From Streptomyces sp. NBC_00250 (GTDB lineage: Bacteria > Actinomycetota > Actinomycetes > Streptomycetales > Streptomycetaceae): a stretch of DNA of 64,000 nucleotides. A model generated the notes under the pieces. The model saw only the letters and a list, made by a program, of their open reading frames with translations. It was not told the origin of the DNA and did not search any database. Where the stretch lies: contig NZ_CP108088.1 of assembly GCF_036192275.1 (NCBI RefSeq), positions 1-64,000 on the forward strand. The letters are read 5' to 3'. Below, one piece after another: positions 51,575 through 59,630 of the stretch; the first letter of the stretch is position 1, and every line of letters begins with the position of its first letter. The translations under genes were made by a program, and so were the position numbers.

Positions 51575-53068
51575 GTGTTCACATACAAGGATCTCGTCGA
51601 GATGGATCTCGGCAAGCTCGGCACGGCCGTCGCCGGCTGGAAGACCATGGCCGACGAACTCGACAAACTGCGGACCGAGGTCTACGACGGCTTGGTGCAG
51701 ATGTCCGACTCGGCCAAGTGGGAAGGCATCAACGCCACGGTCACCAAGGACTTCGTACGTGGGACCGCGAAGGAATTTCTCGATCTGCACGCGGAGGCAC
51801 AGAGCATCCACCGGGTCCTGGAGGACGCGCACGCCGAGCTGACGAACATTCAGAAGCAGGTCATTTCGCTGGCCGAACAAGCCAAGGGCGGAGACGGGAC
51901 CGGGGGCGCCCCTCCCGCGCCGCTGATGGTGTCCGTCGGGGTCGGCGGCATCGTGCGCGTGACAGAGTTGCGATGCACGCCGGAACCGGCCTCACAGCGC
52001 ACCAAAGACTTGATGCAGTGGTACGCCGACACGATCACCGGCCTGGTGGCCCACGCCGCGGAGATCGACGCCGCCGCCACTCGCGCCCTCAAGGCAAGTC
52101 ACGGAGGCGACCCGCTCAACGCCGGCCACGCCGCGTACACCTCCCTTGACGAGGACCAACTGCCGCGCGCGATGAATCTGGCGTCGCTGGGAGGGAAGGC
52201 TACCGACCCGCAGCGGGGCGAGCTGCGGCGGCTTTGGGAGTCGCTGAGCCCGACCGCGCGGGGCGAGCTGTGGATGGCGCGCAAGGACGAACTGCTGGCG
52301 GCGGGCCTTCTCCATCCCACGGTGAAGCGAGCTGCGCCGGATGCCGGATCGGGACCATACGACGTCAAGTCGCCTGGCCTGAGGGACCGGTGGACGAGGG
52401 AGAAGATGAAGATGATCGTCGAGGGCGCCGACTTCGGAGGTCTCGACGACGCCTCCCGCCATATGGCGCACTATCTGGGCAACGACGGCGATCCCCTGAA
52501 GCTGCCCGTGGACAAGATGATGTCCGACGACAAGGACTTCAGAACCCACATCGACAAAACGGTCGAGAAGCACCAGGCCGCATGGCGTGAGCAGGCGCTG
52601 GAGGAGTTCCGCCGGAACGGCGGGCAGCCGGTCGCCATTCCGGTGGAGACCGGTAACGACGACTTCAGCTTCGATCAGGACAAGGACAAGAACTGGTTCT
52701 ATGCGGTGGGGTCGACGAGGTCCAACGTGACCGGGGTGGTGACGGTGGTGCCGGATGCCAACGGTCAGCCCTCGATCCGTCTCGACTACCAGGCCAATGT
52801 GTGGGACCGCTACAACTGGGACAAGGACAAGGGCGTCACCATATTGGGCATGGGGGTCCCGGACGGTGAGATGGCGAAGATGCACACCACGGGCCTTGCC
52901 CGGGAGTTCGACATGTCGGGCAGCAGCTCGGTGAAGCAGTACGACCTGGGTGGCTACGCTCCGAGCGGGCAACCGCTCCCCGCCCCGGACGAGCCTGGCC
53001 GGGAGGGCACGCGCACGGACCCGGGACGGGAACAGGGGGGAGTCCGCGACGACGGCGGACACCGCTGA
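51575..53068 (+). CDS. WXG-type (LXG-like) secreted protein, 497 aa
   Basis: GTG start (VFTYKDLVEMDLGKLGTAVA) after GGGGGGAGC. Residues 1-125 form a helical hairpin with KWEGINATVTKDF as the WxG turn, typical of type VII secretion substrates with long C-terminal modules. Residues 130-330: helices and linker; from about 340, WDRYNWDKDKGVTILGMGVP and MAKMHTTGLAREFDMSGSSS, the conserved end domain of a Streptomyces family. No nuclease or deaminase motif is recognisable, so the end domain's activity is unknown. Pro/Gly-rich C-terminal tail. Confidence 0.8.
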   Translation: MFTYKDLVEMDLGKLGTAVAGWKTMADELDKLRTEVYDGLVQMSDSAKWEGINATVTKDFVRGTAKEFLDLHAEAQSIHRVLEDAHAELTNIQKQVISLAEQAKGGDGTGGAPPAPLMVSVGVGGIVRVTELRCTPEPASQRTKDLMQWYADTITGLVAHAAEIDAAATRALKASHGGDPLNAGHAAYTSLDEDQLPRAMNLASLGGKATDPQRGELRRLWESLSPTARGELWMARKDELLAAGLLHPTVKRAAPDAGSGPYDVKSPGLRDRWTREKMKMIVEGADFGGLDDASRHMAHYLGNDGDPLKLPVDKMMSDDKDFRTHIDKTVEKHQAAWREQALEEFRRNGGQPVAIPVETGNDDFSFDQDKDKNWFYAVGSTRSNVTGVVTVVPDANGQPSIRLDYQANVWDRYNWDKDKGVTILGMGVPDGEMAKMHTTGLAREFDMSGSSSVKQYDLGGYAPSGQPLPAPDEPGREGTRTDPGREQGGVRDDGGHR

Positions 53069-53150
53069 AGCGTTCTCCAACGGGCCCCACCACCCGACTG
53101 CAACCGTCGGCACGCTCGCATCCGAATCCGCAACGCATCAGGAGTAGTCA

Positions 53151-53726
53151 GTGCGCCGCCCAGTCGCTGTCCTCACAGGAGTGGTCCTCACCGTGGCCGC
53201 AGCAGTCGTCGCTGCTGCGCTCGCCGTGCAGGACGCAGTTTCCGACCACGTGAACCAAGAGGAAAGCTGCTGCTGGTCGAGCGGTGTCACACCTGCCTGG
53301 ATGAGCGAACAGATCGGCATCAGGGTCCCGGCGGAGGCCTCGGACCGGCGCGCCGGGTACAAGACCGGCGAGCGCTACGACGTCGGACTTCTCGCTTTCA
53401 CCCTGCCCACCAAGGACGCCGATGCCTATCTGTTGCCGTTGAGGCCGGAGGGAACCGAGATGATCCCCAACCTGCACCCCCAGCAGAAGGGCTACAAGGC
53501 GACGGCGGGCTTCTCCCACCTGGGTCTGGTCGAGCCGGAGACGCTCGTCCAAGGGCTGCGGGAAGGCGGCTTCTGCCCTGGTGACGTCGCATCGCCCTAC
53601 GGCAAGGATGTCCAGTACTGCGTCGACCTCTTCGCACACACACTCGAATCAGGTCGTACTCGTGTATACATCAGGTCAACGATCGAGCCAGGTGTGACGC
53701 CTCCTCCGGCTGTGCCGACGAAGTAG
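53151..53726 (+). CDS. Membrane-anchored third protein of the WXG operon
   Basis: 191 residues; a GTG at 53151 is preceded by AGGAGTA. One N-terminal hydrophobic helix (VAVLTGVVLTVAAAVVAAAL) then an extracytoplasmic part with paired Cys (ESCCWSSG, GGFCPGD, VQYCVDL) and ARDAEA-like charged regions. No lipobox. Co-directional with the two upstream genes at an 82-base gap. It may be a membrane-bound immunity or partner protein for the secreted WXG protein (inference). Confidence 0.65.
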   Translation: MRRPVAVLTGVVLTVAAAVVAAALAVQDAVSDHVNQEESCCWSSGVTPAWMSEQIGIRVPAEASDRRAGYKTGERYDVGLLAFTLPTKDADAYLLPLRPEGTEMIPNLHPQQKGYKATAGFSHLGLVEPETLVQGLREGGFCPGDVASPYGKDVQYCVDLFAHTLESGRTRVYIRSTIEPGVTPPPAVPTK

Positions 53727-53784
53727 GGCAGACAGCTCTACGACGGGCTCGATCGCCGTGGTCGATCGTGCTCAGCGCCGAGAA

Positions 53785-54227
53785 CACAGCGTGGGCAGTC
53801 CGCCGACCCGCAGATGAAGCGCCTGACCGTCAGCCGGATCACAAAGCCCTGTTCAGCCAGAGGAAGGTCCCTCAGCCTGCGCTGATAACGGTCGTGGACC
53901 CGGCCCGAGAAGCGGCCGCAGTCCGGACATGCAGCCCCTGCGGCTCGGCCTCCCGCCACCACCTCGACCGTGCCGAAGCCGGCCGTAGCCGCCTCGACCT
54001 CCGTCTCGTCAATCCCGGCGAGCACCAGCGAGTCCCAGATCGGTGCGTCGGTCTGCATGACCATCACCGTCCACCGCCGACCACAGCAGCGAACGAAAGG
54101 CACCTGAGGGAGCGTCGCTTCCGGCTGTCAGACGCCTAGGCGTACGCCGTCTCGCACGAGCCAGCCCCTCGCAATCGAACAACGACGTCACGCTCCACGA
54201 CGGCTCCCCAAGATCAGTGCCAGAACC
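53785..54227 (-). mobile_element. Truncated ISL3-type element: one end plus transposase N-terminus
   Basis: The end at 54227 (GGTTCTGGCAC on the minus strand) matches the solo end at 7570. The transposase N-terminus follows: MQTDAPIWDSLVLAGIDETE, VVAGGRAAGAACPDCGRFSG, VHDRYQRRLRDLPLAEQGFV, RRFICGSADCPR. The CPDCG/CGSADCPR pairs form the zinc finger of ISL3 transposases. At about 53790 the frame diverges; the catalytic core and the other end are absent. Confidence 0.85.
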
Positions 54228-54278
54228 GAGAAACTACGGCACTCTCGTGTCCACGAACGTGGGACAGCCAGCCTCCCG

Positions 54279-54830
54279 TCAGAGTGGCCCGCCGCCGAAG
54301 GGGCCGCCGGAGCCGGGCTCGAACGTTGTGCCGAGGTTGTACTGCGCGATCCCGAAAGGCTGAAAATCGGCATCAGCAAGGACGCGATAGAGGAACTCCG
54401 AGGTGGACATGTCGTACCGGTGCCACGCGCCGACGTCATTGGACCGCGCGAGGACGGGGTACTCCCCCGGCCGCTCTGCATCGATCAGCCAGAAGTACTC
54501 GTCGGCCCACTCGGTAGAGCCCCACCCGACCAGTCCCTTGCCGCCCGGCGCGTAGATCGCATAGGGCTCCACGGCGGAGACGTTCCCGAACTTGCTGTCC
54601 TGGTCGACCGACAGGAAGACCCGCCACTGCGTCAGGAAGTCGAACGCCAGGCCTTCGTCGCGCCCCAGAAAGTAGAGGGAATCACTGAAGACGCCGCCGC
54701 TGAACACCTCGTAGAGCTCCTTGTAGTCCGCCGGCAGCGGAACCCCCAGCTCTCCCTCGATCGCCGCCCAGTCGACGGAGATCCCGAGCGGCTCCCACCC
54801 GGTCAGTTCGATCACACGCTGAACCCACAT
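54279..54830 (-). CDS. SMI1/KNR4 (SUKH) family protein
   Basis: 183 residues from MWVQRVIELTGWEPLGISVD (GAGAAG eight bases upstream). SUKH pattern: VQRVIELTGW, DWAAIEGELGVPLPADYKEL, YEVFSGGVFSDSLYFLG, VGWGSTEWADEYFWLIDAER, TSEFLYRVLADADFQPFGIA. A full single-domain member, and the third SUKH-type protein in the window. It would act in the cytoplasm as an immunity protein; no toxin gene adjoins. The next feature is the ISL3 relic's outer end, 52 bases away. Confidence 0.8.
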   Translation of the reverse strand: MWVQRVIELTGWEPLGISVDWAAIEGELGVPLPADYKELYEVFSGGVFSDSLYFLGRDEGLAFDFLTQWRVFLSVDQDSKFGNVSAVEPYAIYAPGGKGLVGWGSTEWADEYFWLIDAERPGEYPVLARSNDVGAWHRYDMSTSEFLYRVLADADFQPFGIAQYNLGTTFEPGSGGPFGGGPL

Positions 54831-54912
54831 ACAACCATCTTCTCGCACCGGCCTTCGTTCCGATGCCCCCCAACCCCCTCGTCACTCAGGTCAAGACAGG
54901 CAGCCATCGCAC

Positions 54913-55096
54913 TCAGCCGACCTTGGCGGGTTCCTCAGCCCGGGCTCGCGTGCTGGCGAGGTGAAAGGAGTCAGTGCCGGTCTCGATGATGGTGCCGTTG
55001 AAGGTGCGCCGGTCGACGATGGCCGCGCAGAGCCGGGGGTCGGTGAAGGCCTTGGTCCAGCCGCCGAACGATTAGTTCGAGGCGATCGCGACGTAA
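54913..55096 (-). pseudogene. Tail of an IS21-type IstB ATPase gene with in-frame stop
   Basis: Reads YVAIASN, stop, SFGGWTKAFTDPRLCAAIVD, RRTFNGTIIETGTDSFHLAS and TRARAEEPAKVG. ASN.(P/S)FSGWT(K)(T)FTDPRLC is the end of IstB-type helper ATPases. The upstream part of the protein is missing. Confidence 0.75.
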
Positions 55097-55143
55097 GCGG
55101 GTGTTCATCGGTCAAATCACCGCCGAGCTGGACCCGGCGCAAC

Positions 55144-55560
55144 CGTAGCCATGCCCAGACGGGCCTATGGCAGAGCGCGTCTGGAAGCAGAGGCCGCCTG
55201 CGTCCACGCGGACGCCTTCGCCGCCGAAATTGACCCCTTCTACATCCAGGAGCGGTCGCGTGGTTCGTCCACCACTGGAGCGGCCTGACCGGGTTCGACT
55301 GAGTCATCGCCTACGACGCCTACCGTGCCCCGGCCGTCCACGGACGGGAGTGGTGGCGGAAGCACCTCCCCACGCCTCCGACGAGACGTTCGACTCGACA
55401 ATGCGCTGAGCTCTGCCAGCTCGTCGTTGTCTGGGCGGCCCTCCGGAAGGGAGCCGGCCGCGCTGGGGACAAACGTCACGCTGTGCGCCGCGATGCCGCA
55501 GCGGGAGCGGCCGGTGCCGCCCTCAGCACGCGGGCGGGAGGATCCTAGGACCTCCACGAT
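55144..55560 (+). pseudogene. Degraded plasmid-type conserved protein pieces
   Basis: Plus-strand pieces in two frames: MPRRAYGRARLEAEAACVHA with DAFAAEIDPFYIQERSR, and FVHHWSGLTGFD, stop, VIAYDAYRAPAVHGREWWRK then HLPTPPTRRSTRQ. Codon bias suggests a former gene. I know similar text only from unassigned Streptomyces proteins. Confidence 0.4.
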
Positions 55561-55781
55561 GATCCGTCCGGTGGGTGTGTGGGCCTTGACTACTCCTTCC
55601 ACCATCTCCGTCGAGTGGGAGCTCTGTCCCCCACTTCCTCGGGACAAGGACGTGGGACCTGTGTGTGATCGGGGTTCCCCTCCAGTCGAGCGTCACGGCC
55701 GTGGGCTACCTCCTTGGGGTGTCTTCGGGGCCGGCCGGGGCCATTCCCCGCCGGAGGGGGCGGGGGTGGGGCTCGGCGTTG

Positions 55782-56330
55782 TCAGCTGAGCCGGACGTGC
55801 ATGAGCAAGTGGCTGTAGTCCCGGCCTCGTCATCTCCGTGCCTTCGGTGAAGAGGCCGGGCCTACTGAGGTGCCCGTCCTTCGTCTCGCCCAGGTGCAGG
55901 ATGATGGTGTCGCTGGTGAAGGTGCTGATCGCCGTCCAAGAGGTAGTAGGGATTGAACGCTGCGAGGCCGCCGTACAGGCGTTCGCCGCTGCCGTTGGTA
56001 ACGGTCGTCGGGACGGGCATGCCCTTGGTACGGGCGTCGCCTTCGGCCGTTTCCAGGCGGGGGGCGAACGGGATGTGGCCGCCGGTGTCCCAGACGAACG
56101 CCACGGGGACATCCTTGAGCCACTTGGCCCTCTGGATGGCCTGACACTTCTTCACTGCCCGTACGGTCGTGGCGCGGTCGAGCCGGGCGGACGTGGCGGA
56201 GGTCTGGGGGAACAGGCTCCGGTACTTGGGGAGGCTTCCTTCCAGCGGCCGCATCGTGAGGGTGATGCCGCCCAGGGACAGGGTGGCGCGGCGGATCCCG
56301 AAGCCCTCCGTGGCCTGCCCGGCTGGGCCG
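55782..56330 (-). pseudogene. Degenerate second copy of the clamp paralogue
   Basis: Aligned by eye with the C-terminal third of the 8161 gene: LSLGGITLTMRPLEGSLPKY, RSLFPQTSATSARLDRATT, RAVKKCQAIQRAKWLKDVPV, GMPVPTTVTNGSGERLYGGL, and after frameshifts LFTEGTEM and LLMHVRLS with a stop at 55782. At least two indels break it and the N-terminal two thirds are absent. Both copies run on the minus strand. Confidence 0.85.
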
Positions 56331-56819
56331 AGGCGGTCCACTTGACCCCAGGCAGCCGCAGGCACCGTTCGACCGGTCCGCCCTGGACCGGGACCGGCCC
56401 CCAGCCGCATCCGCCCCGCCCGTCACCTGCGCGAAGGACGCCGCGCACGGGCCCGGTCCCCGCCCAACCGCGGCAGCACGCCGCAGCAAAGCACGCGGGC
56501 CCTCGATGTCCCGGAGCCTCTCGTCGACGACGTGGACGCGCCCGAGGCCCTGCCTCCCTGGCCGACGAGTGGTCACGGCTCGATCGTCGTTGTGTACCAG
56601 CAGGGCGCACCCTTACTCGCGCGCGTACGAAAGAGGCTGCGCTCGTGGACCCACTCAACCACTTCGGAATGCTGTCTTCACCGCCCTGCTCGCCTGGTGG
56701 CTGACGAGCGTGACCTACAAGCGGACCGGTCGAACGGCCTCCCGGGCGGACCTGGAGAGCCATGCCGACAGTCTGCTCACCGCCGTGTCCCAACTCCGTG
56801 CCTCCGCGACCGCACCCTG
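56331..56819. other. Gap of degenerate sequence
   Basis: Between the dead clamp copy and the recombinase relic; mixed frames on both strands, none recognisable as a protein. Confidence 0.35.
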
Positions 56820-57060
56820 GAGGGCCACGAGTCCGCCCGCAAGCGCGACAACGCGATCGGTGGCGCGGGCGTCACCGACGAGTCGATGTTGTCCATGGCC
56901 CTCCACCTGCGCGAGCAGGAGATGAGCCCGACGAGACATCGCCAAACACCTCGTCATCACCACCGGCACGAAGAGGGGCCAGCACCCCTCACCCGCCACA
57001 GTCAAGCGCATGCTGCGCGAACACGACGAGCACACAACCGCGATGGAAACCGCAGGCTGA
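56820..57060 (+). pseudogene. C-terminal HTH of a recombinase-type protein
   Basis: SARKRDNAIGGAGVTDESML, SMALHLREQEMS and, after a shift near 56930, AKHLVITTGTKRGQHPSPAT, VKRMLREHDEHTTAM and stop. This is the HTH-like end of a recombinase/resolvase-type protein from Streptomyces mobile elements. The catalytic part is not present. Confidence 0.6.
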
Positions 57061-57247
57061 CTCGCGGCCCAGCCCTTGACGCTGTTTCCGCGAGATGAGT
57101 GATCACCTCGTGCCTGGCTTGGCTTGTGCGCCCACCAACTACCAGTAACGCACGTGGGGATGGGTGCCGTGCAAGAGGCCAGTGATCGTCACGGCGGGGG
57201 TTGAAACACCCCCGTCAGGCTTCGGGCGGAGACGGCGCGGCATGGTC

Positions 57248-57982
57248 TCACCACGGAATCGGCCCGTCCTCGGCCACAAAGGTGCCCGTCGCGCCGTCAT
57301 CGCCCACAGTCGCCAGGCCGACCGCGACGGCCGCGCCCTCCTCCGCCGTGCGCATACCGGTGTGGCGGTTGAGGTCGGTCGCGCAGTAGCCGGGACTCAC
57401 CGCGTTCACCAGGATCCCTTCGGCGCGCAGTTCATTGGCGTAGAGCACGGTGATCGCGTTCAGCGCGCTCTTCGACGTGCAGTAAGGGAGGAGGATCGAG
57501 AAGTAGGCGGACCACGGGCTGCCCGGGTCGGCCAGATGGGTGAGGGAGCCGAGTTCGCTGGACATGTTGACGATGCGTGCGGCGGCGGACCGGCGTAGCA
57601 GGGGGAGCATGGCGTGGGTCACCGCGATGACGCCGAACACGTTGGTCTCGTAGACCTGCCGGACGGTGGCGGCTGGGGTTTCACTCGGCTTTTGCGGTCC
57701 GGCGGCGATCGCGGCGTTGTTGACGAGGATGTCGAGGCGGCCGAACGTGGCGTCGATGTGCTTGGCGGCGGCCTGGACCGAGATCTCGTCGGTGACGTCC
57801 AGCGGAACGAACCGTACGTCGGCGCCGTCGGCGCGAAGCTCCTCGGCCGCCGCCTCGCCACGCTCGGCGTTGCGGGCGCCGATCAGCACGGTGATGCCGA
57901 GAGCTGCGAGCCTGCGCGCCGTTTCCTTTCCGATGCCCTTGTTCGCACCGGTGATCAGAGCAGTCTTCTGCGAAGTCGTCAT
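57248..57982 (-). CDS. Classical SDR oxidoreductase
   Basis: 244 residues from ATG (MTTSQKTALITGANKGIGKE) with GGGAGG nine bases upstream. TGANKGIG at 11-18 binds NADP(H); DILVNNAAI is the NNAG region; NMSSELGSLTHL contains the catalytic Ser; LPYCTSKSALNAI gives YxxxK (Tyr-Cys-Thr-Ser-Lys); SPGYCATDL is the P-G motif. Family oxidises or reduces alcohol/carbonyl groups; similar genes controlled by LysR neighbours often handle quinones or aldehydes. Divergent from the LysR gene across 70 bases. Confidence 0.9.
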   Translation of the reverse strand: MTTSQKTALITGANKGIGKETARRLAALGITVLIGARNAERGEAAAEELRADGADVRFVPLDVTDEISVQAAAKHIDATFGRLDILVNNAAIAAGPQKPSETPAATVRQVYETNVFGVIAVTHAMLPLLRRSAAARIVNMSSELGSLTHLADPGSPWSAYFSILLPYCTSKSALNAITVLYANELRAEGILVNAVSPGYCATDLNRHTGMRTAEEGAAVAVGLATVGDDGATGTFVAEDGPIPW

Positions 57983-58033
57983 GGCACCCAGCCTCCCCTC
58001 ACCCACGGGCGGCAGGGAAAGACCAGAAGACTC

Positions 58034-58053
58034 TGGATCTATAGTCCACAGAT
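58034..58053. promoter_or_regulatory. Probable LysR box and overlapping promoters
   Basis: ATCTATAGTCCACAGATATG contains an ATCT...AGAT inverted repeat of the T-N11-A type immediately before the LysR start. CTATAG within it can act as -10 in both directions. The regulator presumably binds here and controls itself and the SDR gene. Confidence 0.55.
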
Positions 58054-59001
58054 ATGAGTGAGCTAGAGGTGCGGGAGCTGAGGTACTTCATCGCCGTCGC
58101 CGAGGAACTGAACTTCAGCCGGGCCGCGCAACGTCTGGGGATGGCACAGCCCCCGCTGTCGAAGGCGATCGCTCAGATGGAGTCCCGGCTCGGTGTACGC
58201 CTGCTGGAGCGCACCACCCGGCAGGTGAGGCTGACCACCGCCGGTCAGGTGCTGCTCGACCAGGCCCGGATCGCGGTCGACGCGGTGCACGCGGCGGCCC
58301 GGCGAGCACGCCGGGCCGGTCAGCCGACACCCCAGCTCGTCGTGGCGGTCAAACCGGGAGGCGATGGCGGGCTGCTGCGGGAGATCCTCGCCGCCTACCG
58401 GGGAGCGGGTCCGCATCTGCCGCCGCCTGAAGTCGTCGTCGGCGGCAGCGGAGAGCCGATCGCCATGCTGCGGGACGGCCGTGCCGACGTAGCGCTGCTG
58501 CGCAGCCCGTTCGACGGTCAAGGGCTGGATTCCCAGACGCTCGTGGTCGAGCCGCGACTGGCCGTCCTCCCCGCCACGCACCGCCTGGCCGGACACCCGC
58601 GACTGCGGCTGACCGACCTCAAGGGCGAACCGATCCCACGCTGGAAAGGCGCCGCCCCCTCCGCCACCGCCTACTACACAGGATGCGACGGAGGGGAAGC
58701 AGGCGATGGCCACACAGGCTTGGCGCCGGCCGACACTCCTGAGGGGCCGCTCGTGGCCAGCGTCGAGCAACTCCTGGAGGTGGTCGCGCTGGGCCAGGCG
58801 GTGGCGTTCCTGTCACTCTCCACCACCGAGCGGCACCAGCGCCCGGACATCGCATACCGGCCGGTCACCGGCCTCAGCCCCAGCGCGGTCATGGTCGCCT
58901 GGCCGGAGACCTCGCGATCCGCAGCCGTCGCCGCCTTCGTCCGAGCCGCCCACGACGTCGCCGCCCACCACCCCGACCACTTGACCGCACTGGCCTACTG
59001 A
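58054..59001 (+). CDS. LysR family transcriptional regulator
   Basis: 315 residues from MSELEVRELRYFIAVAEELN. The N-terminal winged HTH is canonical: FSRAAQRLGMAQPPLSKAIA, QMESRLGVRLLERTTRQVRL. The C-terminal periplasmic-binding-like domain (LVVAVKPGGDGGLLREIL, VALLRSPFDGQGLDSQTLVV, LEVVALGQAVAFLSLS) senses a small molecule. Divergent from the SDR gene, the classic LysR arrangement, so it probably activates that gene when its ligand is present. A leaderless mRNA is possible, as TATAGT lies eight bases before the ATG. Confidence 0.9.
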   Translation: MSELEVRELRYFIAVAEELNFSRAAQRLGMAQPPLSKAIAQMESRLGVRLLERTTRQVRLTTAGQVLLDQARIAVDAVHAAARRARRAGQPTPQLVVAVKPGGDGGLLREILAAYRGAGPHLPPPEVVVGGSGEPIAMLRDGRADVALLRSPFDGQGLDSQTLVVEPRLAVLPATHRLAGHPRLRLTDLKGEPIPRWKGAAPSATAYYTGCDGGEAGDGHTGLAPADTPEGPLVASVEQLLEVVALGQAVAFLSLSTTERHQRPDIAYRPVTGLSPSAVMVAWPETSRSAAVAAFVRAAHDVAAHHPDHLTALAY

Positions 59002-59630
59002 CCGGGGGCACTCACCCCTCGTCATGACGATCACCGCAGGGCCAATTCCAGACAACCACCAGCGCGCAGAAAGGCACGCCGGGATTCCCGCGGTGTTCCG
59101 TACGTCTCCGACCCCCGTCCGCCCTTACAACGCGAGGCTCTTGAGACTCTCGGGGCCGAGTGGGCCTGCCGAGGGGTCTCGGGGGAAGTGACCGACGTCT
59201 CTACCCCAGGGGCGGCCCGGTGGCGCAGCGCAGTGTGGGGGCTATGACCGCAACCACCCATGCCCGCCTCTCCTCCCGTACCCGGACGGGCGGACCTCGT
59301 GACGGGGACGGGCTCCGGCGGCAAAGTGCTGAAGCCGACTACGAGTTCGGGATCAGGTTCGGACCCGGACTGCTCACCGGCATGATTCCGTCTCGGACAG
59401 TGGTGCGATGCTGTAGCTGCCATTGCGGCTATGCGATGGGGATCTACGCGACAAAGGGGTCGTGCAGATCCGGAACAACCATGCAGGTGCGGCGGCCAAC
59501 CCACTGACTGGGGTCCCTGGCGCTCACGCCGACGGCCATCCGTTCATCACCGGACTGTTCAAGCCGCTGTCAGCTCACACGCCAGCGCGACCACGGTGCT
59601 GCGGAAATCTCGAAGGGAACACGGAACGAC
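59002..59630. other. Gap without a recognised gene
   Basis: 629 bases with weak frames on both strands. A minus-strand stretch near 59035-59130 ends in text like TYGTPRESRRAFLRAGGCLE and could be a gene tail. The promoter of the large secreted protein must lie near the right end, where GC drops. Confidence 0.4.

Noticed and set aside
51992..53113. A 373-codon minus-strand frame across the WXG gene
   Set aside because: Antisense to the WXG-type protein, which has a start, ribosome site and operon context.
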